NCBI RefSeq assembly: GCF_000013345.1
Contig: NC_007777.1
Span: 4,092,001 to 4,156,000, forward strand
Source: Frankia casuarinae
GTDB lineage: Bacteria > Actinomycetota > Actinomycetes > Frankiales > Frankiaceae
Length of the DNA: 64,000 nt
Direction of reading: 5' to 3'
Made by a program: the position numbers and the translations under genes. Below are positions 10,015-20,104 of the stretch, one piece after another; position 1 is the first letter of the stretch, and the number at the start of each line of letters is the position of its first letter. Under the pieces are notes generated by a model. It was not told the origin of the DNA. It searched no databases and was given only the letters and a program-made list of their open reading frames with translations.

Positions 10015-10184
10015 GAGGTAACGGGATGGCCCGACCTCCAGTTCAGGGGAGCAAGACACGGTCCAGGGACCGCAGACCGTGCTCAGGTCCCCAAAATTCG
10101 CCGGCCGAAGAGTCGTCGCCGCCGCCCGACGGGCCGGAGGAACGCAACGCCGCCGGGACAGCTGTGCCCTAGGCTTAACGACGT

Positions 10185-13100
10185 GTGGAAAGGCAGCTCT
10201 TGAATCCTCCCGCCACGCCGCCGCCCACGCCGCCGCAGCAGCCGTCACCACCGGCAGGCCCAGTGCCACCGGCAGGCCCAGTGCCACCGGCGGAGCTGTC
10301 CGCGCGGCTGACCGGGTTGTCTCCTCGCGACGCCCATCGGCTGGGCCGACGGCTCGCCGAGAGCCGGCGCACCCGCGAGCCCGCCGCGCGCCAGCGGGCC
10401 CTACAGGCCATCGCCGCCGAGGTGGACCGGGCATCGCTACGGCTGGAGCGGCGCCGGGCCAGCGTTCCGACGCTCGACTACCCCGACATCCTTCCGGTCA
10501 CCCAGCGCAAGGACGAGATTCTCGCCGCGATCCGGGATCATCAGGTGGTCGTCGTCGCCGGGGAGACCGGGTCCGGCAAGACCACCCAGCTACCGAAGAT
10601 CTGCCTGGAGCTCGGCCGCGGGGTCCGGGCGATGATCGGGCACACCCAGCCGCGCCGAATCGCCGCGCGTACCGTCGCCGACCGCATCGCGGAGGAACTG
10701 CGCACCCCGGCTCCCCAGATGGGCGGCGTCGTCGGCTACCAGACCCGGTTCACCGACCAGGTGCACGAGAACACGCTGGTCAAGCTCATGACGGACGGCA
10801 TCCTGCTGGCCGAGATCTCCTCCGATCGCCAGCTGCGCCGCTACGACACGCTCATCATCGACGAGGCGCACGAGCGCAGCCTCAACATCGACTTTATCCT
10901 CGGCTACCTGCGGTCGCTGCTCCCCCGCCGGCCGGATCTCAAGATTGTCATCACCTCCGCGACGATCGAGACGGCCCGGTTCTCCGCCCACTTCGCGGGT
11001 GCCCCGGTCATCGAGGTGTCCGGGCGCACCTATCCGGTCGAGGTCCGCTACCGCCCGCTCGTCCCGGCGGCCAGCGGCCCAGCCGGCGGACCAGCCAGCG
11101 GACCAGCCAGCGGCCCGGCCGACGCGCGGAGGACCGGCAGGGAGAACGGCGAGGCCGAGCGCGACCAGACCCAGGCCATCAGCGAGGCGGTCGACGAGCT
11201 GTGCGCGGAGGGCCCGGGCGACATCCTGGTGTTCCTCAGCGGCGAACGGGAGATCCGCGACACCGCCGAGGCACTCACCCGCGAGCAGCGGCCGAACACC
11301 GAGATCGTGCCGCTCTACGCCCGCCTGTCCGCCGGCGAGCAGCACCGGGTGTTCCAGCCGCACACCGGACGGCGGGTGGTCCTGGCCACCAACGTCGCCG
11401 AGACCTCGCTGACCGTGCCGGGGATCCATTATGTGATCGACCCGGGCACCGCCCGGATCTCCCGCTACAGCCACCGCACCAAGGTGCAGCGGCTGCCCAT
11501 CGAACCGATCTCGCAGGCCTCCGCCAACCAGCGCAAGGGGCGCTGCGGGCGGACCGCCGACGGCATCTGCATCCGCCTCTACAGCGAGGAGGACTTCGCC
11601 GGCCGGCCGGAGTTCACCGATCCGGAGATCCTGCGGACGAACCTGGCCTCGGTCATCCTGCGGATGGCCGACCTTGGCCTCGGCGAGATGGCCACGTTCG
11701 GGTTCCTCGATCCACCCGACCCCCGCCAGATCAGCGACGGCGAACTGCTCCTCGCCGAGTTGGGGGCGTTCGACGCCACCGCGTCCGATCCCCGTCACCG
11801 GATCACTCCCCTCGGCCGGCGGCTGGCGCAGATCCCGGTGGATCCCCGGCTGGCCCGCATGGTGCTCGCCGCCGACGAGCAGGGCTGCCTGCGCGAGGTG
11901 CTCGTCATCGCCGCCGCGCTCGCGATCCAGGATCCCCGGGAGCGCCCGGTCGAGCACCAGCAGGCGGCCGACGCCCGCCACGCCCGGTTCGCGGACCCGA
12001 CCTCGGACTTCCTGGCGTACCTGAACCTGTGGAACTACCTGCGCGACGCCCGCGGCGAGCTGTCGGCCAACCAGTTCCGGCGGATGTGCCGCACGGAGTT
12101 CCTCAACTACCTGCGCATCCGGGAATGGCAGGACGTGCACGGCCAGCTCGCCGCGGTGGTCCGCGGCCTGGGGCTCACCCCCCGGGACGACAGCTCCGGC
12201 GCGGCCGATCCACGAACCGTGCACCGGGCCCTGCTGACCGGGCTGCTGTCGCACATCGGTCGTTACGACCCGGAGCGCCGGGAGTACGCCGGCGCCCGCG
12301 GCGGCCGCTTCGCGCTCTGGCCGGGCTCCGTCCTGGCCCGGCGGTCGAACCGTGCCGAGCGCACCGGGCCGACAGCCACGTCGGCGAACCCGGCAGCCGC
12401 GCTGGCGGACCCGGGGGACCCGGCGGGCGAGGACGCGCCGAAGCGGCCGTCCGGACCACCCGCCTGGGTGATGGCCGCCGAGCTGGTGGAGACCTCCCGG
12501 CTGTGGGGCCGCACCGCCGCGCGGATCGACCCGGACTGGATCGAGCCGCTCGCCGCCCACCTGGTGCATCGCACGTACAGCGAACCGCGCTGGTCGCGCC
12601 GGCAGGGCGCGGTGCTCGCCGACGAGAAGGTGACTCTGTACGGGGTGACGATCGTCGCCTCCCGGCCGGTCCAGTACAGCCGGATCGACCCGGTCCTGTG
12701 CCGGGAGCTGTTTCTCCGGCACGCACTGGTCGAGGGTGACTGGCAGACCCGCCACACTTTCTTCCACGCCAACCGGGAGCTGCTCGCCGACGTCGAGGAG
12801 CTGGAGCACCGGGCCCGGCGGCGCGACATCGTCGTCGACGACGAGACGCTGTTCCATTTCTACGACGAGCGCGTCCCCGCGGACATCGTGTCCGCCCGGC
12901 ACTTCGACGCCTGGTGGCGCAAGGCGCGCCGGACGACCCCGGACCTGCTCGACTTCCCGCGCTCGATGCTCGTCACCGCGGACGCCACGGGAATCACCGA
13001 GGCCGACTACCCCGACGTCTGGCAGGCGGGCGACCTCGCGCTGCCGCTGAGCTACCAGTTCGAACCGGGCTCGGCGGCCGACGGGGTCACCGTGCACATC

Positions 13101-14384
13101 CCGCTGGCCGTGCTGAACCAGGTCGGCGCCGAGGGCTTTGAATGGCAGGTGCCGGGGCTGCGCGAGGAGCTCGTCACCGCCCTCATCCGGGCGCTGCCGA
13201 AGGCGGTGCGGCGCAGCTTCGTCCCGGCGCCGAACTACGCCAAGGCGGTCCTGGCGAACATCACGCCACGCCAGGCGCCCCTGCTCACCGCGGTGGAACA
13301 CGAGCTGCGCCGGATGGGCGGGCCGGAGATCCCGCGCGATTCCTGGTCGCTGGCGGGTGTGCCGGATCACCTGCGGTTCACCTTCCGGGTGGAGGACGCC
13401 GGCGGGCGGGTACTGGCCGAGGGCAAGGACCTCGACGCCATCAAGGAGCGGCTGCGCCCGAGGACCCGGGAGGCCGTCGCTGCCGCGGCGGACGGCCTCG
13501 AGCGGGCCGGCCTGCGGGCGTGGGGGGACCTCGGCACCCTGCCGAAGGTCGTCGAGCTGCGCCGCGGCGGCAACGTGGCGGGCGGCCACGTGGTGAAGGC
13601 GTTCCCGGCGCTGGTCGACGAGGGCGGTTCGGTCGCGGTGCGAGCCGCCGACACCGAGGCCGAACAGCGCCAGCTGATGTGGGCCGGCACCCGGCGCCTG
13701 GTGCTGCTGGGCGTCCCCTCCCCGGTGCGCGGCCTCAACGCCCGGCTGTCGAACGCCGCGAAGCTGGCCCTGAGCCACAACCCGCACCGCGACGCCGCCG
13801 ACCTGCTGGACGACTGTGTGCGGGCCGCCGCCGACCGGTTGATCGCCGCGGCCGGCGGGCCCGCCTGGGACGAAGCGGGCTTCACCGCGCTGCTCGCCGC
13901 GGTACGCGCGGGACTGCCCGAGGCCGCCTTCGAGGTGGTCCGCGAGGTTCAGCAGGTGCTCGGCCTCGCCCACGCGGTCGATCTGGCGCTGCGCGAGCTG
14001 CGTGCCCCGGCGGTGGCGGCGTCGGTGGCCGACGCGCGTGACCAGCTCATCTCGTTGATCTACCGGGGATTCGTCACCGACACCGGGGCCGACCGGCTGG
14101 CGGACCTCGTCCGCTACCTGACCGCGCTGGAACGGCGACTGGAGCGGCTGCCCCGCGATCCCGGGCGGGACAGGCTCAACACCGCGACCGTCGGGCGCGT
14201 CCAGGACGCCTATCGGGAGCTGCTCGCCACCGTCCCCGCCGGCCGGGAGCCGGCGCCCGAGATCCGGCGCCTCCGCTGGATGATCGAGGAGCTGCGGGTG
14301 AGCCTGTTCGCGCAGAGCCTGCGCACCCCGTACCCGGTTTCCGAGGAACGCGTCTACCGGGCGATCGACGCCATCCTCGGTTAA
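10185..14384 (+). CDS. hrpA: ATP-dependent RNA helicase HrpA (DEAH box)
   Basis: A large cytoplasmic DEAH/RHA helicase of 1399 residues, close to the usual HrpA length of about 1300. After a Pro-rich, repeat-containing N-terminus come Walker A GETGSGKTT (126-134), the DEAH box (226-229), motif III SAT (258-260) and motif VI QRKGRCGR. The long C-terminal half is the HrpA-specific region (HA2, OB-fold, DUF3418). A Gly/Ala/Ser-rich insert (about residues 291-315) interrupts the second RecA lobe. The start could be GTG 10185 or the TTG at 10200, which has GGAAAGG upstream. The TIR-STAND gene starts 31 bases downstream on the same strand. Confidence 0.95.
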   Translation: MERQLLNPPATPPPTPPQQPSPPAGPVPPAGPVPPAELSARLTGLSPRDAHRLGRRLAESRRTREPAARQRALQAIAAEVDRASLRLERRRASVPTLDYPDILPVTQRKDEILAAIRDHQVVVVAGETGSGKTTQLPKICLELGRGVRAMIGHTQPRRIAARTVADRIAEELRTPAPQMGGVVGYQTRFTDQVHENTLVKLMTDGILLAEISSDRQLRRYDTLIIDEAHERSLNIDFILGYLRSLLPRRPDLKIVITSATIETARFSAHFAGAPVIEVSGRTYPVEVRYRPLVPAASGPAGGPASGPASGPADARRTGRENGEAERDQTQAISEAVDELCAEGPGDILVFLSGEREIRDTAEALTREQRPNTEIVPLYARLSAGEQHRVFQPHTGRRVVLATNVAETSLTVPGIHYVIDPGTARISRYSHRTKVQRLPIEPISQASANQRKGRCGRTADGICIRLYSEEDFAGRPEFTDPEILRTNLASVILRMADLGLGEMATFGFLDPPDPRQISDGELLLAELGAFDATASDPRHRITPLGRRLAQIPVDPRLARMVLAADEQGCLREVLVIAAALAIQDPRERPVEHQQAADARHARFADPTSDFLAYLNLWNYLRDARGELSANQFRRMCRTEFLNYLRIREWQDVHGQLAAVVRGLGLTPRDDSSGAADPRTVHRALLTGLLSHIGRYDPERREYAGARGGRFALWPGSVLARRSNRAERTGPTATSANPAAALADPGDPAGEDAPKRPSGPPAWVMAAELVETSRLWGRTAARIDPDWIEPLAAHLVHRTYSEPRWSRRQGAVLADEKVTLYGVTIVASRPVQYSRIDPVLCRELFLRHALVEGDWQTRHTFFHANRELLADVEELEHRARRRDIVVDDETLFHFYDERVPADIVSARHFDAWWRKARRTTPDLLDFPRSMLVTADATGITEADYPDVWQAGDLALPLSYQFEPGSAADGVTVHIPLAVLNQVGAEGFEWQVPGLREELVTALIRALPKAVRRSFVPAPNYAKAVLANITPRQAPLLTAVEHELRRMGGPEIPRDSWSLAGVPDHLRFTFRVEDAGGRVLAEGKDLDAIKERLRPRTREAVAAAADGLERAGLRAWGDLGTLPKVVELRRGGNVAGGHVVKAFPALVDEGGSVAVRAADTEAEQRQLMWAGTRRLVLLGVPSPVRGLNARLSNAAKLALSHNPHRDAADLLDDCVRAAADRLIAAAGGPAWDEAGFTALLAAVRAGLPEAAFEVVREVQQVLGLAHAVDLALRELRAPAVAASVADARDQLISLIYRGFVTDTGADRLADLVRYLTALERRLERLPRDPGRDRLNTATVGRVQDAYRELLATVPAGREPAPEIRRLRWMIEELRVSLFAQSLRTPYPVSEERVYRAIDAILG
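10247..10288. repeat. 18-base repeat in the hrpA N-terminus
   Basis: An 18-base unit (CCACCGGCAGGCCCAGTG) occurs twice with a partial third copy, encoding Pro-rich PAGPVP repeats. Confidence 0.75.
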
Positions 14385-14415
14385 TCCGTTTCGGTGACTA
14401 TGCCATGCTGGGACG

Positions 14416-17400
14416 GTGACCGGCGGGGGCGATGGGCACGGCGCTCCCGACTGTTTCGTGTCGTACGCGGACGACGGGCGGGCCTGGGCCGAATGGATCG
14501 CCGGGACGTTGGAGGATGCCGGCTACCAGGTCCTGCTTGAGTCCTGGGCGCCGGCGGGGACGCATCGGGTGGGGTGGCTGGACCGGGCGGTGAGCCAGGC
14601 CCGGCACACGATCGCGGTGGTCTCCGACGGCTACCTGCGCTCCTCGCCCGCGGTCGCCGAATGGGCGGCGGCGTGGTCGGCCGACCCGACCGGAGGCGAA
14701 CGCCGGCTGCTGGTGACCAGGGTGGCGGACCGGCCGCTGCCCGGTCTGCTAGGCCAACTCGTCCCGGTCGACCTGTTCGACCGCAGCGAGATCGCCGTCC
14801 GGGCCAGCCTGCTCGCGGCCCTGCGCGGCGACCGGCCACAACCGGAACAGCCGCCGGGCTTCCCGGGCCGGCGGGGGATCTTCCCGCCGGAGCTGCCGGC
14901 GGTGTGGAACGTGCCGGATCAGCCGGCCCGGTTCGTCGGCCGGACGGCCGCGCTCGCCCGGCTCGACGAGGCGCTGTCCCGCTCGCCGCTGGTCACCGTG
15001 ACGGGAATCGCGGGGATCGGGAAGACCAGCCTGGTCACCGAGTACGTCCGCCAGCACCGGGCGGATCTCGACGCCGTGTGGTGGGTGCCGGCGGAACGCC
15101 CCGAGCTGATCGGCGAGCGGGTGCGCGAGCTCGCCCCGGCGGTGGGCCTGCCCGGCCACGCGGAACCGGCCGCCGTGATCGCGAACCTCGGCCGGGCCGA
15201 CGGCCGCTGGCTGATCGTCCTCGACGACGCCGCCGACGCCGACACGCTGCCGGACTGGCTGCGGCCCACCGAACCCGGCCGGCTGCTACTGACCTCCCGC
15301 AACCCCGGCTGGGACCATCTCGGCCCGGTCGTGCCGGTCGGACCGATGGACCGGGCCGAGTCCGTCACCCTGCTCGCCGGCCGGCTGCCCGCCGTCGAAC
15401 GGACGGTCGCCGACCGGATCGCCGAGCGGCTCGGGGACCACCCGCTCGCCCTCGACCAGGCCGCCCACCGCATCAGCACCGGCCGCACCCCCGCCGAGAC
15501 CTACCTTCAGGTGTTAATCGACCGGCCGGAGGTCCTCCTGGCGCAGGGGGAGGTGAGCGGGCGGCCCGGGGCCACCGCCGCCACCCTCTGGGACGAGCCG
15601 ATCCGCCGGCTCGACGCCGAGGCACCGGCCGCCGGCCACCTGCTGCGGATCGTCGCGCACGGCGACAACGAACCGATCCCGATCCGGCTGTTCACCGCCG
15701 AGCCGGACGTGATCCCCGATTCCGGGCTGCGGGCGGCGGCCGGCGACCCGCTCGCCCTCGCCGACACCGTCGGCGTCCTGGAGCGGTACGGCCTGGCCCA
15801 CCGCGACGCGGACACCGTGACGATGCACCGGCTGGTGCGGGCCGCCGTGCACACCCACACCGGCCCCGACCAGGCCGACGAGATCGTCGCGACCATGGCC
15901 CGGATGCTGCGCGCGTCGCTGCCCGACGCCGTCACGGCCAACCCGGAAGCCTGGCCCGCCTGGCGGGAGCTGCTCCCGCACACGCTCGCCGTGCTCGACG
16001 CCACCGCCACCGACTCCACCGACGCCGACTCCACCGACGCCGACGGGCCGGAGGCCGACGGGCCGGAGGCCGACGGTCCGGAGGCCGCCTGGCTGGCGGA
16101 ACGCTCGGCGGCCTACCTGCTCGGGCAGGGCCGAGCCGATCAGGCCCTCCCCCTCGCGGCCCGCGCCCTGGCCGCCCGCGAGCGGCTCGACGGCCCGGTG
16201 CACGTCGACACCCTGGCCTGCCGGGAGACCCTCGCGCGGGTCGCCCTCGGCGCCGGACGGATCGACGCCGCCGGCCGCCTGGCCGAACACACCGTCGCCG
16301 ACCGCGAACGCATCCTCGGCCCCGAGCACCCCGACACCCTGGTCAGCCGGGACACCCTAGCCCAGCTATTCCAGAAGGTCGGCCAGACCGACCGCGCGGT
16401 CGAGATGTTCCAGCGCACCCTCGCCACCCGGGAACGCATCCTCGGCCCCGAGCACCCCGACACCCTGGAAGGCCGGCACAGCCTCGGCCGCGCCTACGAC
16501 GCCGCCGGCCGCGACGACGAGGCGGCCCGGCTGCTGCGGGACACCCTCGCCGACCAGCGGCGGATCCTCGGCCCGGAGCACCCCGCCACCCTCGACACCC
16601 GCCACAGCCTCGCCGTCGCCTACCGCCGGATCGGCGCGGTGGGCGACGCCGTGCCGCTGTTCGAGCAGACCCTCGCCGCTCGCGAACGGGTCCTCGGCCC
16701 CGAGCATCCCGCCGCCCTCGGCACCCGCCACCAGCTCGCCGTCACCCATCACCAGGCCGGACGGCTCGACGACGCCACGCGCGAGTTCGGCCGCGCGCTG
16801 ACCGGCCGCGAGCGCACCCTCGGCCCCGACCACCCCGACACCCTCGAAACGGTCGACGGACTCGCCCGCGCCCACCTGTACGCCGGACGGCTCGACGACG
16901 CCGCACGCGAGTTCGGCCGCGCGCTGACCGGCCGGGAACGCGCCCTCGGCCCCGACCACCCCGAGACCACCGAGACCCGCGAGAGCCTCGCCACCGCCCA
17001 CCTCAGGCTGGGCCGGCCCGGCGAGGCCGTCCCCCATCTCGAACGCGCCCTCGACCGCCACGAGCACGTCCTCGGCCGCGCGCACCCTTACACTGTCGAG
17101 GCCCGGAACGCCCTCGCGACGACCTACCGGCGCACCGGGCAGCTTGAGGCGGCCGTGCCGCTGCTCGAACGGCTGCTCGCCGACCGGAGCCGGGCGCACG
17201 GCGTCGGCGACGCGCGCACCCTGCGCACCGCCGACGGGCTCGCCGAGGTCTACCGGACCACCGGCCGGCTTCCGCAGGCCGTCGGCCTGAACGAACGTGT
17301 CCTCGCCGTCCGCGAGCGGCTCCTCGGCCCCGGCCACCCCGACACCCGCGCCACCCGGGGCGCCCTCGCCGACACCTACCGCCAGGCCGGCCGGCCCGCC

Positions 17401-17586
17401 GACGCCGTCCCCCTCTACCGCGCCGCGCTCACCGACGCGCTGCGCGAGCACGGCCCGTTCCATCCGGACAGCACCCGGGCCCGCCGCACCCTCGCCGACA
17501 CTGTCGGCGAGACCCGCCACGATCAGCCGCCGCCCCTCGAACGGCCGATCCCGGTGGAGCCGAGATTCCGCCACCGCGACCCCTGA
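14416..17586 (+). CDS. TIR - NB-ARC - TPR STAND protein
   Basis: A 1056-residue, NLR-like multidomain protein. A TIR-type domain (about 11-135) starts PDCFVSYADDGRAW and includes SSPAVAEWAAAW, with a candidate catalytic Glu near 82. The NTPase has Walker A GIAGIGKTS (197-205), Walker B LIVLDD (266-271), the LLTSRN sensor and the GDHPLAL motif. An acidic linker follows, then about eleven 42-residue TPR units with the GPEHPDT signature. Start GTG with a weak ribosome site. STAND proteins oligomerise when the repeat domain senses a ligand, and TIR domains often cleave NAD, so anti-phage defence or signalling is plausible. It also resembles the TIR/TPR component of FxSxx-COOH systems, but no other part of such a system is nearby. 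Confidence 0.88.
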   Translation: MTGGGDGHGAPDCFVSYADDGRAWAEWIAGTLEDAGYQVLLESWAPAGTHRVGWLDRAVSQARHTIAVVSDGYLRSSPAVAEWAAAWSADPTGGERRLLVTRVADRPLPGLLGQLVPVDLFDRSEIAVRASLLAALRGDRPQPEQPPGFPGRRGIFPPELPAVWNVPDQPARFVGRTAALARLDEALSRSPLVTVTGIAGIGKTSLVTEYVRQHRADLDAVWWVPAERPELIGERVRELAPAVGLPGHAEPAAVIANLGRADGRWLIVLDDAADADTLPDWLRPTEPGRLLLTSRNPGWDHLGPVVPVGPMDRAESVTLLAGRLPAVERTVADRIAERLGDHPLALDQAAHRISTGRTPAETYLQVLIDRPEVLLAQGEVSGRPGATAATLWDEPIRRLDAEAPAAGHLLRIVAHGDNEPIPIRLFTAEPDVIPDSGLRAAAGDPLALADTVGVLERYGLAHRDADTVTMHRLVRAAVHTHTGPDQADEIVATMARMLRASLPDAVTANPEAWPAWRELLPHTLAVLDATATDSTDADSTDADGPEADGPEADGPEAAWLAERSAAYLLGQGRADQALPLAARALAARERLDGPVHVDTLACRETLARVALGAGRIDAAGRLAEHTVADRERILGPEHPDTLVSRDTLAQLFQKVGQTDRAVEMFQRTLATRERILGPEHPDTLEGRHSLGRAYDAAGRDDEAARLLRDTLADQRRILGPEHPATLDTRHSLAVAYRRIGAVGDAVPLFEQTLAARERVLGPEHPAALGTRHQLAVTHHQAGRLDDATREFGRALTGRERTLGPDHPDTLETVDGLARAHLYAGRLDDAAREFGRALTGRERALGPDHPETTETRESLATAHLRLGRPGEAVPHLERALDRHEHVLGRAHPYTVEARNALATTYRRTGQLEAAVPLLERLLADRSRAHGVGDARTLRTADGLAEVYRTTGRLPQAVGLNERVLAVRERLLGPGHPDTRATRGALADTYRQAGRPADAVPLYRAALTDALREHGPFHPDSTRARRTLADTVGETRHDQPPPLERPIPVEPRFRHRDP
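16756..17007. repeat. Recent 126-base duplication of a TPR unit
   Basis: The stretches beginning at 16756 and 16882 are nearly identical for about 95 bases and encode RLDD(A)TREFGRALTGRER and RLDDAAREFGRALTGRER. Other TPR units are far more diverged at the DNA level. Confidence 0.8.
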
Positions 17587-17604
17587 CTGGCGCCGGCACG
17601 CCGG

Positions 17605-18123
17605 TCACCGCGGGTCGGCCGGCCCGGCCGGCTCGTCGGGGTCACCGGGGTCGACGGGCGGAAATCGATCAAGCAGCTCCAGCTTGCGGAGCAGCGCCTC
17701 GTCCGCCGCCCCCCGCGCCGGCCGCCCGCCCTCCGCCACCGCCCGCTCGCGGTCCTCCGCCCGGCGCCGTGCCGCCTCCCGGGCGGACTCCGCATCCATC
17801 CGGTCCAGCAGCTCCTGCCTATACCGCTCGAACCACTTCCGGTTCTCCCGCCGCTCCTGTTCGGCGGCAAGCTCATTCGTCAGCTCCTGGCCATGCCGCG
17901 CCCTCCACACCCTGCTGAACGAGCCGTCCCAGTCGACCGGACGGAAGTCGAACCTGCCCGCAAACGTCGCCCCAGCCTCATCCGCCCCCGCGTCGGCGTC
18001 CGGCCCCGGCTCGGCATCGGGCGCCGGCTGCCCGGACGGTTCCCGACCGGCTGGCGACCGCGCCCCCGGTTCACGCTCGGCCGCGGGCTCACCTGACGGA
18101 TCGGCGGTTTCCTCGGACATCAC
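17605..18123 (-). CDS. Charged hypothetical protein with predicted coiled coil
   Basis: 172 residues with no family I recognise. The first 50 residues are Glu/Pro/Asp-rich and probably disordered. Then comes a short ordered motif (FRPVDWDGSFSRVWRARHG), followed by a Glu/Arg-rich helix from about residue 80 to 130 (ELAAEQERRENRKWFERYRQ) that looks like a coiled coil. GTG 18123 and ATG 18120 are both possible starts, with GGGAG upstream. It is convergent with the TIR-STAND gene and ends 18 bases past its stop. No function is assigned. Confidence 0.6.
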   Translation of the reverse strand: MMSEETADPSGEPAAEREPGARSPAGREPSGQPAPDAEPGPDADAGADEAGATFAGRFDFRPVDWDGSFSRVWRARHGQELTNELAAEQERRENRKWFERYRQELLDRMDAESAREAARRRAEDRERAVAEGGRPARGAADEALLRKLELLDRFPPVDPGDPDEPAGPADPR

Positions 18124-18715
18124 AGTCTTCTCCCGTCCCTGAGGCTCACCGTCATGATCCCACCATCACCGGCCCGCCGTGCCCCCCACCACGGTCCCTC
18201 CAGGGATGATCAGCGACATCTTGATGTGCCGGACCGGCCGCGGTGGTACCGGTGTTGCGATCCCTCCAGGGATGATCAGCGACCCGCTGGTAAAGCTGCA
18301 GGTCAACGCCATGATCTACGATGGTCCAGGGGCTACTTTTGCAGCGGTCCGGCGGTAGTGCAACAGCCCAGGCCAGAGCCATGATCGACAGCCATGAGCA
18401 TCGAGCTCCGGCTGCCCATTGCGACGCCGAGCCACTCCGTCTCGACAAAATCCGGGATGCGGCAGACGTGGACGCTGTCAACGGCCTGAGGATCGGGTGG
18501 GACTTGGGGATCGGACGGGACTTGGGGATCGGACGGGACGAGTGGCCCGCGGGACATGAGAAGGGCCGCACGAGTGCGACCAGGTGTGACGCGGGCCTGG
18601 GCCGTGCGGCCTGCTGTTCCCATCCCGCCCTGACCATGATCTTCCGTGCGCCCCTCGCCGATCTGGCCGCGGAGCTCGCCCCCACCATGGGCCGCCGACT
18701 TCCGCCCCCCGGTCA
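18124..18715. other. 590-base region without a confident gene
   Basis: Holds a 23-base direct repeat pair (see separate entry) and an 18-base tandem repeat near 18499-18540. Open frames on both strands look like by-products of base composition. Confidence 0.5.
18195..18283. repeat. Pair of 23-base direct repeats, 66-base period
   Basis: An identical 23-base word beginning TCCCTCCAGGGATGATC lies at 18195-18217 and 18261-18283, separated by 43 unrelated bases. The core TCCCT..AGGGA is an imperfect palindrome. A degenerate echo (GGTCCAGG) lies near 18323-18330. Two copies are not enough to call a CRISPR array. Confidence 0.6.
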
Positions 18716-20038
<1,323 letters not shown>

Positions 20039-20104
20039 GACGCCAGTGTCGGGGAGTCGCGGGCCCTGCGGCACGCGGGATGACCACGGCCGCGCGGGCT
20101 CGGC

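Larger units (their letters stand above)
9780..10184. other. Divergent spacer between sensor kinase and hrpA
   Basis: No gene. It carries the five-copy 17-base repeat at 9800-9884, a 16-base tandem duplication at 9983-9998/9999-10014, and a TAGGCT hexamer (10170-10175) just before the hrpA start that could be a -10 element for a near-leaderless mRNA. Confidence 0.6.

Noticed and set aside
10590-13973. A minus-strand open frame of over 1100 codons opposite hrpA
   Set aside because: Low-complexity Gly/Val/Arg/Ala-rich translation with no motif; a shadow of the helicase gene.
14416-17586. FxSxx-COOH peptide-maturation system
   Set aside because: The TIR/NB-ARC/TPR protein resembles one component of such loci, but there is no small FxSxx-ending protein and no radical SAM gene nearby.
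18195-18283. CRISPR array
   Set aside because: Only two exact repeats, a 66-base period unlike the common 61 of type I-E, and no cas genes. Recorded as repeats with a follow-up test instead.
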